A stretch of 30,376 nt of DNA from an uncultured Eubacteriales bacterium (GTDB lineage: Bacteria > Bacillota > Clostridia > Oscillospirales > Oscillospiraceae). Position numbers and translations under genes: made by a program. The notes under the pieces were generated by a model, which saw only the letters and a list, made by a program, of their open reading frames with translations, was not told the DNA's origin and did no database searches. Location of the stretch: assembly GCA_900546615.1 (NCBI GenBank), contig URDJ01000034.1:1-30376 (forward strand), read 5' to 3'. Numbering within the stretch: position 1 is the first letter of the stretch; every line of letters starts with the position of its first letter. Below are positions 6,222-14,102 of the stretch, in pieces.

Positions 6222-6818
6222 ATGGAGAACTATCAGAAAAAACTGGACAGGACGCTGGAGGCGCTTGAAGGCTCGAAACCGGGCCTGCTGTTGCACAGCT
6301 GCTGCGGCCCCTGCTCGAGCTACGTGCTCGAGTATTTGTCGCGGCATTTCCGGCTGGGGCTGCTGTATTATGACCCGAATATCCAGCCCGAGGCGGAGTA
6401 CGAGCTGCGTCTGGAGAACCAGCGCCGGGTGCTGGAGCATTACCCGGATATCGCGCTGCACGAGTACGGCTGGCGCGGGGCGGAGTACGAGGCCGCCGTG
6501 CGCGGGCTTGAGGCGGAGCCGGAGGGCGGCGCGAGATGTACGGTCTGCTTCCGGCTGAGGCTGGAGGAAACGGCGAGGCTCGCAAAGGAGCTGGGCTATG
6601 AGTACTTCTGTACGACCTTGTCGGTCTCGCCGCACAAGGACGCGGAGCGGCTCAACCGCATCGGCACGGAGCTTGCGGAGAGATACGGCGTGAAATGGCT
6701 GCCCTCGGACTTCAAGAAGCGCGAGGGCTATAAGCGGAGCATCGAGCTTTCGAGGGAATACGGGCTGTACCGGCAGGATTACTGCGGTTGCCTGTACTCG
6801 AAGCCGGCGGATAAATAA
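6222..6818 (+). CDS. queH: Epoxyqueuosine reductase QueH
   Basis: A 198-residue non-orthologous alternative to QueG (formerly DUF208) that reduces epoxyqueuosine to queuosine in tRNA. All cysteine motifs are present: HSCCGPCSS (25-33), CTVC (106-109) and YCGC (187-190). In characterised QueH these serve an iron-sulfur cluster/metal site and redox cysteines. The ATG at 6222 has no recognisable ribosome binding site and sits right behind an extended -10. It is followed by queT, consistent with a queuosine module. Confidence 0.93.
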   Translation: MENYQKKLDRTLEALEGSKPGLLLHSCCGPCSSYVLEYLSRHFRLGLLYYDPNIQPEAEYELRLENQRRVLEHYPDIALHEYGWRGAEYEAAVRGLEAEPEGGARCTVCFRLRLEETARLAKELGYEYFCTTLSVSPHKDAERLNRIGTELAERYGVKWLPSDFKKREGYKRSIELSREYGLYRQDYCGCLYSKPADK

Positions 6819-6828
6819 GTTGACTGGG

Positions 6829-6880
6829 CGGGTTTCCACACCCCGCCGGGTTATAAACCTGAATCAAAATGGGAGGAACA
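6829..6880 (+). promoter_or_regulatory. Candidate preQ1-responsive leader of queT
   Basis: A hairpin, GGCGGG with CCCGCC around the loop TTTCCACAC (about 6831-6852), is followed by a small GGT/ACC element, an A-rich stretch and the GGGAGG ribosome binding site. TTCC in the loop can pair with GGAA overlapping the ribosome binding site, giving an H-type pseudoknot of the general preQ1 kind. The location ahead of queT fits preQ1 riboswitches, but the sequence does not match the class I consensus closely, so the call is an inference. Confidence 0.35.
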
Positions 6881-6885
6881 GAAAA

Positions 6886-7413
6886 ATGAAAATCAGCACG
6901 AGAAAACTCGCCGCCGCCGCGGTGGTCGGCGCGGCCTATGCCGCCCTGACCCTGGTACTTGCACCGATATCCTTTGGACTGGTGCAGTTCCGCGTGTCGG
7001 AGGCGCTTTGTATTTTACCGGCATTCGTGCCCTGCACGGCCTGGGGCTTGTGGGCGGGCTGCGCCATCGCGAATCTTGCGGGCGGCTACGGGCTGCCGGA
7101 TATCGTGTTCGGCTCGCTGGCGACGCTGGGGGCCTCGCTGTGTATGGCGAGGCTGGCTAAGGGGCACGAGCATCCGCTGGGCCTTGGCCGGGCGATAGCC
7201 GTGTGCCTTATGCCTGTAGTCTGGAATGGCCCCATCGTGGGCGCGGTGATAGCTTACAGCACGGGAGCCTTCTGGACGGCTCTGCCGCTGAATGCCCTGC
7301 AGATAGCCGGTGAGGAAGCGCTGGTCATGTATATCATCGGTCTGCCGCTATTAAAGCTCCTGCCGAGGTCGGCGGCTTTCCGGCGCACGCTGGAGGACGT
7401 TGCGCGCTGGTAA
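6886..7413 (+). CDS. queT: QueT family transporter (queuosine precursor ECF S-component)
   Basis: A 175-residue membrane protein with about five to six hydrophobic helices. It begins MKISTRKLAAAAVVGAAYAA and includes APISFGLVQFRVSEALCILP, the QueT signature; NLAGGYGLPDIVFGSLATL and MPVVWNGPIVGA follow. QueT proteins are substrate-binding subunits of energy-coupling-factor importers for queuosine precursors. The energising EcfA/EcfT module is not in the window, so it must be shared. ATG at 6886 follows GGGAGG by about 9 bases. An upstream in-frame TTG at 6820 is less likely. Confidence 0.9.
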   Translation: MKISTRKLAAAAVVGAAYAALTLVLAPISFGLVQFRVSEALCILPAFVPCTAWGLWAGCAIANLAGGYGLPDIVFGSLATLGASLCMARLAKGHEHPLGLGRAIAVCLMPVVWNGPIVGAVIAYSTGAFWTALPLNALQIAGEEALVMYIIGLPLLKLLPRSAAFRRTLEDVARW

Positions 7414-7425
7414 AGCGCCTTCGGA

Positions 7426-7459
7426 AACGGATACGCCTGCCGCATCCGTTCACGTTTTT
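7426..7459 (+). terminator. Terminator after queT
   Basis: AACGGAT (7426-7432) pairs with ATCCGTT (7444-7450), and a T run follows at 7454-7459. Confidence 0.7.
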
Positions 7460-7479
7460 GTAATTGGGAATAAAAGGCA

Positions 7480-7705
7480 AAGCTCCCCTGCTCAAAGTTT
7501 CCCAATGCCATGCTTTTGTACGACGGCTCGCAGTTCGTGGCCTTCAGGAACGGGATAACGAAGCTGGAACGATGGACGCATCGACGCAGAAGCTGATGGA
7601 CCGGAAGATACGGCAACTGTAACCCATGTCCTTGCACTATCTGTTACCCAGATCCCTGATGGCATGGAACACTGCACGTGCAAGGGCGGAGTGTACATCA
7701 GCTGA
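7480..7705 (+). pseudogene. Fragments of an unrecognised coding sequence
   Basis: Between the queT terminator and the next gene, two overlapping frames look protein-like. One (7480-7596) includes SKFPNAMLLYDGSQFVAFRN and then GITKLE. The other (7571-7705) reads on as DGRIDAEADGPEDTATVTHV and ends HCTCKGGVYIS before TGA. A single frameshift near 7570 would join them into about 70 residues. There is no ribosome binding site or promoter. I do not recognise the family. A plus-strand terminator lies further downstream. Confidence 0.35.
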
Positions 7706-7767
7706 CTGCTCAAATGTGGGAGAGTGCATCGAACAAGGCCCACGTCAGCGGCCGGGCAAGGATGCGA

Positions 7768-7812
7768 ACAGCCCCGCTTCCGAAAGGAAGCAGGGCTGTG
7801 TTTTATTCTTTT
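7768..7812 (+). terminator. Hairpin with plus-strand T run
   Basis: ACAGCCC + GCTTCC pairs with GGAAGC + GGGCTGT around a GAAA loop (7768-7799), one C/A mismatch. TTTTATTCTTTT follows on plus. The minus side has no T run, so it fits the vanished plus-strand gene better than the minus-strand nucleotidyltransferase, whose stop it overlaps. Confidence 0.65.
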
Positions 7813-8729
7813 CCCCAGAGCGAGGGCGGGTAGAGTCCCTCGGCCGTGAGCTTTCTTATCGCCTTGACTACGCCGGGTTTGTCCTCCCGGTAGGTCATTC
7901 CGTGCCACACGTCGCCGCTGCGCATGACGTCTACTGTGCAGACGCCTTCCCTCAGCAGCCGGCCTACCAGATTCGGTATCAGCATCTCGGCCTGCGGGTC
8001 GTCCCTCAGCCCCTCGCGCAGAAAGTCCGGGAACCGCTTCTCGATCTCCTCGAATATAGCCGGCGTGAATCCCCAGAAGTTCATCGATACCGTGCAGTCC
8101 TCCGGCAGAGGTATCAGCGTCCGTCCGCCGTCAAGACTATACGCCGGGCCTTCGGCTGTCCGCACGACATAGGTGTGCTCCTTTATCGCCTCGAGCCTGC
8201 CGCCGCTCGTCCTGCAGATACCGCGGCAGACCTTGCCGCTGGGCGTCACGGTGTTCCCCAGCTTGTAGCCCACCATCGAAAACCTCATGGGTCTCACGTC
8301 CGCGTCCACGCCACGGAGCCAGTCGTAAATTATACGATACGCACCCGGGCCGTAGAAATCGTCCGCGTTTATCATCGCAAACGGCCCGTCCACCATCTCG
8401 CGGCAGCAGAGCACGGCGTGAGAGGTGCCCCAGGGCCGCACGCGCCCTTCCGGCACGGCATAGCCCTCCGGCAGCAGCCTGTCGAGACTCTGGAACGCAT
8501 ATGCCGTCTCGATATGACCGGATACGCGCCGGCCGATGGCCTCCTCAAAATCCTCGAACATCCCCGGCGCTATCAGGAACACGACCTTCCTGAACCCAGC
8601 CCGTATCGCGTCAAACACCGAGTAGTCTATTATGAACTCCCCGTCAGGACCGACGGGGTCTATCTGCTTCGGGCTACCGTAGCGGCTGCTCAGTCCTGCG
8701 GCAAGGATAACAAGCGTCGGCTCGGTCAT
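7803..8729 (-). CDS. Sugar-nucleotidyltransferase-like protein (GT-A fold)
   Basis: A 308-residue protein with the NTP-transferase fold. VILAAGLSSRYGSPKQ (7-22) is the nucleotide-binding loop and INADDFYG (about 118-125) the metal-binding Asp site. Between them, WGTSHAVLCCREMVDGPFAM is typical of nucleotidyltransferases acting on sugar phosphates. Members attach NMP to a sugar phosphate or related alcohol phosphate; substrate cannot be told here. GAGAGGAGGA precedes ATG 8729, which is preferred to an upstream ATG at 8780. Monocistronic and divergent from spoVAD. No cell-wall or capsule genes are adjacent. Confidence 0.85.
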   Translation of the reverse strand: MTEPTLVILAAGLSSRYGSPKQIDPVGPDGEFIIDYSVFDAIRAGFRKVVFLIAPGMFEDFEEAIGRRVSGHIETAYAFQSLDRLLPEGYAVPEGRVRPWGTSHAVLCCREMVDGPFAMINADDFYGPGAYRIIYDWLRGVDADVRPMRFSMVGYKLGNTVTPSGKVCRGICRTSGGRLEAIKEHTYVVRTAEGPAYSLDGGRTLIPLPEDCTVSMNFWGFTPAIFEEIEKRFPDFLREGLRDDPQAEMLIPNLVGRLLREGVCTVDVMRSGDVWHGMTYREDKPGVVKAIRKLTAEGLYPPSLWGKE

Positions 8730-8816
8730 AATAAAGTTCCTCCTCTCGGCGCATTGCCGTAGTACAGGGTATTTTACCAAAGACAGGCGAAAAAGTCACC
8801 ACATTTATGCGATGAG

Positions 8817-8847
8817 TGAATTATTTTGTCTCTCCTGCGGAACACTG
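8817..8847 (+). promoter_or_regulatory. Weak sigma-G-like promoter ahead of spoVAD
   Basis: TGAATT (8817-8822), 18 bases, AACACTG (8841-8847) resembles the forespore sigma-G pattern (TGAATA / CATACTA) with several mismatches in the -10. Offered because spoVA genes are forespore-expressed; the sequence match alone is poor. Confidence 0.25.
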
Positions 8848-8871
8848 CCATTGTGAAAGGAGTGTTTGGCT

Positions 8872-9888
8872 ATGTCAAGGCGCGTCGGAGCGCAGACGCA
8901 GATGCTGGACCAGCAGCCCTCGATACTCGAAGGCGCTGCGGTCGTCGGCAGCAGAGAGGGACAGGGGCCGCTCGGGCGGAGATTCGACTATATCAGTCAG
9001 GACGCATATTTCGGCGAATCGAGCTGGGAGAAGGCGGAGAGCGCAATGCTGAGGATGTGTTTCGACCTCGCCTGCGACAAGGCTAAGCTTGCGCCCTCGG
9101 AACTGGACTTCATCCTCTCCGGGGACCTGCTGAACCAGTGCGCCGGCTCGGCCTATGCGCTCAGGGGCCTGACGCCGCCGTATCTCGGCCTCTACGGTGC
9201 CTGCTCGACGATGGCGGAGTCGCTGCTGCTCGCCTCGTTACTCATAGACGGAGGCTGCGGCAAAAAAGTTGCAGCGCTGACCAGCTCGCATTTCTGTTCT
9301 GCGGAGCGGCAATTCCGCTTCCCGCTGGAGTACGGCAGCGTGCGCACGCCGACCAGCCAGTGGACGGTAACGGGCGCTGGCGCGCTTATCCTCGGCGACG
9401 AGGGCCCCGGGCCATACGTGACCTGCGTGACGCCCGGCAGGATCGTTGACGCAGGCATTACGGACGCGAACAACATGGGCGCGGCCATGGCCCCTGCGGC
9501 CTGCGACACCCTGAGCGCCCATTTCCGGGACACGGGCCGCGCGCCGTCATATTACGACGCTGTCATCACAGGGGACCTCGGCCTGCTGGGCCGGGATATC
9601 ACGCGCGAGCTGCTGGGCATGCAGGGCGTGGATCTCGGGCCGGGGTATACGGACTGCGGTGTGCTGATTTTCGACAGCGCGGCGCAAGGCACCTGCTCGG
9701 GCGGCTCGGGCTGTGGATGCTCGGCCTCGGTGCTCGCGGGTCATATCCTGAGCTGTCTGAGGGACAAGGTGTGGAACCGGGTGCTTTTTGCCGCGACGGG
9801 CGCGCTCATGAGTCCGACGACAACTCTGCAGGGTGAGAGTATCCCGGGCATATGCCACGCTGTGGCGATAGAGAATGCGAGGTGCTGA
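8872..9888 (+). CDS. spoVAD: Stage V sporulation protein AD
   Basis: A 338-residue thiolase-fold protein of the SpoVA channel complex, which moves dipicolinic acid into the forespore and out on germination. It shows FDYISQDAYFGESSWEKAE near the N-terminus, GLYGACSTMAESLLLASLLI (the thiolase-like pseudo-active Cys region) and the C-terminal GALMSPTTTLQGESIPGICH characteristic of the family. ATG at 8872 follows AAAGGAG by 9-10 bases. spoVAE begins one base after its stop, so the two are coupled. spoVAC, normally just upstream, is not here. Confidence 0.95.
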   Translation: MSRRVGAQTQMLDQQPSILEGAAVVGSREGQGPLGRRFDYISQDAYFGESSWEKAESAMLRMCFDLACDKAKLAPSELDFILSGDLLNQCAGSAYALRGLTPPYLGLYGACSTMAESLLLASLLIDGGCGKKVAALTSSHFCSAERQFRFPLEYGSVRTPTSQWTVTGAGALILGDEGPGPYVTCVTPGRIVDAGITDANNMGAAMAPAACDTLSAHFRDTGRAPSYYDAVITGDLGLLGRDITRELLGMQGVDLGPGYTDCGVLIFDSAAQGTCSGGSGCGCSASVLAGHILSCLRDKVWNRVLFAATGALMSPTTTLQGESIPGICHAVAIENARC

Positions 9889-9889
9889 G

Positions 9890-10258
9890 ATGGAGATATT
9901 AACGGCCTGTATAAAGTCGTTCGTGGTCGGCGGCCTGCTGTGCGTGATAGGCCAGGTACTGATAGACAAGACTAAGCTGACTCCGGCGCGGATATTGACG
10001 GCCTATGTGGTGGCGGGGGTCCTGCTCGGGGCGGTCGGGGCGTACCAGCCGATCGCCGACTGGGCGGGCGCGGGGGCCTGTGTGCCGCTGACGGGCTTCG
10101 GCAATACGCTTGCGAAGGGCGTCAGGGAGGCGGTGGAGGAGAAGGGCGTGCTGGGCGCCTTCACCGGAGGCATCACCGCCTCCGCCGCCGGCATCGCCGC
10201 CGCGGTGTTTTTCGGCTTTCTGGTGTCGCTGATATTCAAGCCAAAGGACAAGAGCTGA
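9890..10258 (+). CDS. spoVAE: Stage V sporulation protein AE
   Basis: A 122-residue membrane protein with four predicted helices: TACIKSFVVGGLLCVIGQVL, ILTAYVVAGVLLGAVGAY, then ASAAGIAAAVFFGFLVSLI plus a less hydrophobic segment containing VPLTGFGNTLAKGVREAVEE, the SpoVAE signature. It is part of the dipicolinate channel in the forespore inner membrane. ATG at 9890 follows GAGGTG and is separated from the spoVAD stop by one base. A terminator-like hairpin follows. Confidence 0.93.
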   Translation: MEILTACIKSFVVGGLLCVIGQVLIDKTKLTPARILTAYVVAGVLLGAVGAYQPIADWAGAGACVPLTGFGNTLAKGVREAVEEKGVLGAFTGGITASAAGIAAAVFFGFLVSLIFKPKDKS

Positions 10259-10264
10259 ACAGCG

Positions 10265-10318
10265 CTAAAAAAGTCCCGCCCCGTTTCTCCGGGCCTTTCA
10301 CGGAGAAACGGGGCGGGA
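10265..10318 (-). terminator. Long hairpin terminator of the M56 gene
   Basis: A perfect 18-bp stem (10274-10291 with 10301-10318) with a 9-base loop. On minus it is followed by ACTTTTTTAGCG, so it ends the M56 transcript. The hairpin also separates it from spoVAE, although the plus side has no T run. Confidence 0.85.
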
Positions 10319-10334
10319 TCTGTGAAAACCTGCC

Positions 10335-13300
10335 TCAGTCGGCCTCGGACCAGCGTATGGTCGTGACAAGGCCCGCCTTGTCCAGGTAGAACCTCACGAA
10401 CTCGCCGCCCTGGTACACCTGGAGATATGCCTCGCCCGGCTCGTAGTCGCCGCTGTGCCGGAAACAGCCGTAGCCGCCGTAAAACGCGCTCTGGCTGCCG
10501 TAGAACACGACCTCGTAGGCCTCATAGGCCGCGACGAGCTCCGCATAGCTGCCCACGCGGCTCGGGAAACGCGCCAGCACCTCGTCGGCGCTCATGCCGA
10601 GGGTGATGCCGCGCACCGAGGGCAGGCGCTCCGGGTCGCTGCTGGTGATGCTCCCGACGTAAAGCCTGTCGCCGGTGACTGCAGTCCAGCCGCTCAGCGT
10701 CAGGCCCGCGTATGTGTTCGTCCAGTAGTTGCCATCGCCGAGCGTCTCCACGGGCAGGCCCAGGATACCTTCCAGCTCCGCCTGAGTGGTCCTGAGCGGC
10801 ACGGGCTGCACCGTCTCGTTTGAAAAGTACGGCAGCTCCTGCCACAGCGCGGTAAGCTCGCCCGTGCCGCGCTGCGTAAACCGCGTGGGCAGAGTCAGGC
10901 TGTACTCAAACTCCCCGTCCTCGCAGCTGAGGCTCGCGCCGTCCTGCCCGGTGACGAGGGAGGCATGGCTTATCTCCGCCGCGCCGTCCGTGAGGCTCAG
11001 CCTGCCCGTGAGCGTCGCGGAGCCGTAGGAGGCCCTGAACTCGCAGACGCCGCCCGTGAGCCTGCCGCCGCCGGAGATGAAGGTCGCCTCGACGGCGTTC
11101 TGAACGTCCCCCTGCCCGGAGCATTCGTCCCAGAGCTGGCTGCAGTAGAGCCGGAAGCCCAGTATCTCGCCATCGACGGCCTCGCCGGTGAGCAGCAGGG
11201 CATAGCCCTCGCGGCCGAAGCCCTCCGCGAGATACACGTTCCGCGTCTCGGGGGCCAGAGTGCCTGAGATATATCCCAGCAGCGTCTCAAGCTCCGAGCG
11301 CTCCACCTCGTCGAAATATGACAGGCCGTAGGCCAGAAGCCCGACGGCATCCTCCCGCTCCGCCTCGGGCAGGGACATGATGTACGTCGCGACCTGGGCG
11401 CTCTCAGCGTCGTAGAGCTCAACGAGCTTAGAGGCGTAGTTTTCCGCCATGGCCCCGTCCAGCCCGCGCATGGCGGACACGTACCGGTAGACCCCCTCGC
11501 CGCCCGCCAGCGCGTTCTCATAGAGCCGGTCGATGAGCGCCATGGCCGCGTCGCTGCCGTAGGTCTGATAAAACTGCGTCCAGTCGAGGTAGTCAACAAG
11601 CCCTCCGTGCGTCTCGAGCGGCGTGTCCTCGTCCGCCAGCACGAACTGGGCGAAGGGGGCCATGAGCGCGAAGTCGTCCTCACCCTCGTAGCTGTAATAC
11701 TCGCCCTCCGAGCGCCAGACGGCGCTGCGGTTCCCGGCAAGCTCAAGCTCCAGCATCCCGCCGCCCTCCAGCTCCAGCCTGAGCCGCGCGCCGAACACGG
11801 CGTCCGTGGGCTGGCAGGGCTGCGAGGCCGAGAGCAGGGCCTCAATATCCGCGAGCACCCCCGCGTCCGTGAGCGTTATGCTCTGGCCGAACATGCCGTC
11901 AAGCGTCGCGGAGGCCAGGCCCTGTATGTCCGACGGCTCCACGCCGCCCGCGCCCAGCAGCTCCAGCAGGGCCTCATGGCTGCCCTCGGGCATGGCATAG
12001 ACCTCGCCCGTGTCCAAACACAGCGCCAGATCCTGCGCGCATGTTTCCAGCCTCGCCGGAGCGCCGGGGCCGGTCAGCGTTAGCATGAGCCTGCCATCCT
12101 CCGCAAGCTCGGTATCCGACGGCTCCCACTCGTCAAAACTCAGGATATCCAGCGCCGCGGCGACGGTATCGCTGCCTGCGGTGCTGCCGGAGCGGTCGCC
12201 GAAGCGGTACGCGAGGCTGTCAAAGTCGTCCTGCTCCATGGGCGAAAGCCCGCGCCAGCTCTCCCCGCCGTACTCGTAGGTGTGATAGTCCCGCACGGCG
12301 CCGTCTGCGCTCTGCACGGCGAGCACGATGCCGTCTTCCGTCAGCCTAGGCGCGAGCACGCTGCTGCCCGCGGATGGCAGGATCAGGGGCTCCCAGCTCT
12401 CGCCGCCGTCGCGCGTCAGCCTCAGCTCCGCAGCCTCGCCCGCGTCCTTGGAAAGGCACAGGATGCCCAGCCCGTCCGGGACAAAGAGCGCGCCGCTGAT
12501 GGCGCTGTCCGCCTCGCCGGAGCAGAGAAGCTCCCAGCTCGTCCCGCCGTCGGAGGTCACATATACCTCAAACACGGCGGCATCGTCCGTTATGAGAAGC
12601 CAGCCGTCCTGCGCACCAGTGAAGCCCAGAAGACAGCCGGAGGCGTCCTCCATGCCCGGCTCTATGAGGCTCTCGGCCCAGCCCTCCGGCTCCATGCCCT
12701 CGCCTGTGCGCACCACGATGCGGTCTGCGTCCACATAGGCGAGGGCGTTCACCGTGCCGGAGAGGAAGTAGCCTGCGCTCTGCCGCTCCTCATCGCTCAA
12801 AAATGAGAAATGCGCGCTCTCGCCGCTGCGCCAGCCGAGCGTGACTCCACTGCCATCGGTATCGTTCACGACCTCGCCGCAGCAGCTCCAGTCCATCGCC
12901 GTGCCGCCGGGGCGCGAGAAGGCCGTGCCGTCGGCTATGTATCCCTCCGCCGCACCCGGGGCCTCCTCCTCACCGGCGGGGGAGAAGGCGCAGGCGGCGC
13001 AGAACAGGCACAGCGCCGCCGCCAGCAGCGCCGGGATGACGAGCTTCCTGCGTCCCCGCGCGATGGCGCTTATCCTCTGCCTCAGCTCCCGCTTGCCCGC
13101 GCCTATTGGGCTGCTCGCGCACAGCAGTTCGGCGGGCCGGGGCTTCGCCGCGAGGGAGATGAGCGTCTCGCCGTAGGCGCGCCTCTCGCCCTCGCCGAGC
13201 CTTGCGAGCACGGCCTCGTCGCAGGCCAGCTCGCAGTCCGTCCGCGAGAGCGCCGCCGCGAGCCATACCAGCGGGTCCCACCAGTACACGATGAGACAGG

Positions 13301-13955
13301 CCGACCTCAGGATCGCCCAGACATGGTCGAGGTGCCGGTAATGGCAGTCCTCGTGCTCGAGCACATACCTGAAGTGCTCCCGGTCACAGGCGCGGAAATA
13401 TATTGCGGGCCGGAACAGCCCAAACAGGCAGGGCGACGCGACAGCGCCGCACTCGAAGACCCTCAGCCCGGCCTCCGACTTCCCGGTGGGCCTGCGCGAC
13501 CTGCGCAGCCGCAGATAAAAGCTCAGGTTGATGCCCGCGAACAGCAGTAGCGCCGCCAGAGAGCCGCAGACCCACGCGAGCTTCAGATACTCGCCCGCGG
13601 GCCTCGCAGCCGCCGTGCCCGTCTCAGTCTCAGCCTCCGTTACCGTTCCCGCCTGAACGGGAGCGCTCACGGACGGCTTGTCCGTCTGCACCCCGGTGAA
13701 GTCAATATCCGGCGCAGCAGGTGCAGCCTGCGCGGGCACGGCCTGTACCGCAGGCTCCGCGCGCTCGTACACCGTCCGCACCGCGGCCTCGGCGCTCGGC
13801 GCGCCCAGCTCTATCGAAAACGGCAGCAGCAGCCGAAGCAGCACCAGCGCCCAGAGCGCATAGACCACCCTCGCACTCACCCGCCGCCTCAGCAGCGGTC
13901 TGAGCGCCGCGATCACCACTATCAGCACCGACGACCCCACTATCGCGCCCGTCAC
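10335..13955 (-). CDS. Giant M56-family (BlaR1-like) metallopeptidase with propeller-like extracellular region
   Basis: About 1206 residues from GTG 13955, which has GAGGAGG 8 bases upstream; TTG 13976 would give 1213 and is the numbering used here. Residues 1-60 and 130-155 are membrane helices. The peptidase has HEDCH (208-212, zinc HExxH) and CELACDE (E249 as likely third ligand). A further helix at 312-331 is followed by a very long outside part. This contains two BNR/Asp-box motifs, TSDGGTSWEL (474-483) and TRDGGESWEP (521-530), then a helical stretch around 780-930, and a C-terminal domain with GITLGMSADEVLARFP. BlaR1 sensors are about 600 residues with a penicillin-binding-like sensor; no SxxK-type domain is evident. 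No BlaI gene lies beside it. The sensed signal is unknown. Confidence 0.85.
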   Translation of the reverse strand: MTGAIVGSSVLIVVIAALRPLLRRRVSARVVYALWALVLLRLLLPFSIELGAPSAEAAVRTVYERAEPAVQAVPAQAAPAAPDIDFTGVQTDKPSVSAPVQAGTVTEAETETGTAAARPAGEYLKLAWVCGSLAALLLFAGINLSFYLRLRRSRRPTGKSEAGLRVFECGAVASPCLFGLFRPAIYFRACDREHFRYVLEHEDCHYRHLDHVWAILRSACLIVYWWDPLVWLAAALSRTDCELACDEAVLARLGEGERRAYGETLISLAAKPRPAELLCASSPIGAGKRELRQRISAIARGRRKLVIPALLAAALCLFCAACAFSPAGEEEAPGAAEGYIADGTAFSRPGGTAMDWSCCGEVVNDTDGSGVTLGWRSGESAHFSFLSDEERQSAGYFLSGTVNALAYVDADRIVVRTGEGMEPEGWAESLIEPGMEDASGCLLGFTGAQDGWLLITDDAAVFEVYVTSDGGTSWELLCSGEADSAISGALFVPDGLGILCLSKDAGEAAELRLTRDGGESWEPLILPSAGSSVLAPRLTEDGIVLAVQSADGAVRDYHTYEYGGESWRGLSPMEQDDFDSLAYRFGDRSGSTAGSDTVAAALDILSFDEWEPSDTELAEDGRLMLTLTGPGAPARLETCAQDLALCLDTGEVYAMPEGSHEALLELLGAGGVEPSDIQGLASATLDGMFGQSITLTDAGVLADIEALLSASQPCQPTDAVFGARLRLELEGGGMLELELAGNRSAVWRSEGEYYSYEGEDDFALMAPFAQFVLADEDTPLETHGGLVDYLDWTQFYQTYGSDAAMALIDRLYENALAGGEGVYRYVSAMRGLDGAMAENYASKLVELYDAESAQVATYIMSLPEAEREDAVGLLAYGLSYFDEVERSELETLLGYISGTLAPETRNVYLAEGFGREGYALLLTGEAVDGEILGFRLYCSQLWDECSGQGDVQNAVEATFISGGGRLTGGVCEFRASYGSATLTGRLSLTDGAAEISHASLVTGQDGASLSCEDGEFEYSLTLPTRFTQRGTGELTALWQELPYFSNETVQPVPLRTTQAELEGILGLPVETLGDGNYWTNTYAGLTLSGWTAVTGDRLYVGSITSSDPERLPSVRGITLGMSADEVLARFPSRVGSYAELVAAYEAYEVVFYGSQSAFYGGYGCFRHSGDYEPGEAYLQVYQGGEFVRFYLDKAGLVTTIRWSEAD

Positions 13956-13964
13956 GGCCAGCAC

Positions 13965-14020
13965 CTCCTCGGTCAACGTTTGTCTACCACGATGATATCA
14001 GACAGGTAAACGTTTGTCAA
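13965..14020 (-). promoter_or_regulatory. M56 promoter with two GACAAACGTT operator-like repeats
   Basis: On minus, TTGACA (opposite 14015-14020) and TATCAT (opposite 13992-13997) are 17 bases apart. The motif GACAAACGTT occurs twice in direct orientation, once overlapping the -35 and once just past the -10, about 40 bases apart (opposite roughly 14010-14019 and 13978-13987). Each is close to the palindrome GACAAACGTTTGTC. This arrangement suggests repression, possibly by a BlaI/MecI-type dimer encoded elsewhere. Confidence 0.6.
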
Positions 14021-14030
14021 CCGCATATTC

Positions 14031-14079
14031 ACAAAAAAGGGGCGCGCTGAGGGGATATTCACAGCGCGCCCTTTTTTGT
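14031..14079. terminator. Bidirectional terminator between the oxidoreductase operon and the M56 gene
   Basis: The stem ACAAAAAAGGGGCGCGCTG (14031-14049) pairs with CAGCGCGCCCTTTTTTGT (14062-14079), one bulged G. T runs exist on both strands. It mainly ends the minus-strand oxidoreductase operon. Confidence 0.85.
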
Positions 14080-14102
14080 TGGGTTTTGTTCCCGGCTCGG
14101 GA

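Noticed and set aside
6171..6839. 222-residue minus-strand frame over queH
   Set aside because: Antisense to all three cysteine motifs of QueH; no independent support.
7626..8762. 378-residue plus-strand frame over the nucleotidyltransferase
   Set aside because: Antisense to a gene with clear NTP-transferase motifs and a strong ribosome binding site.
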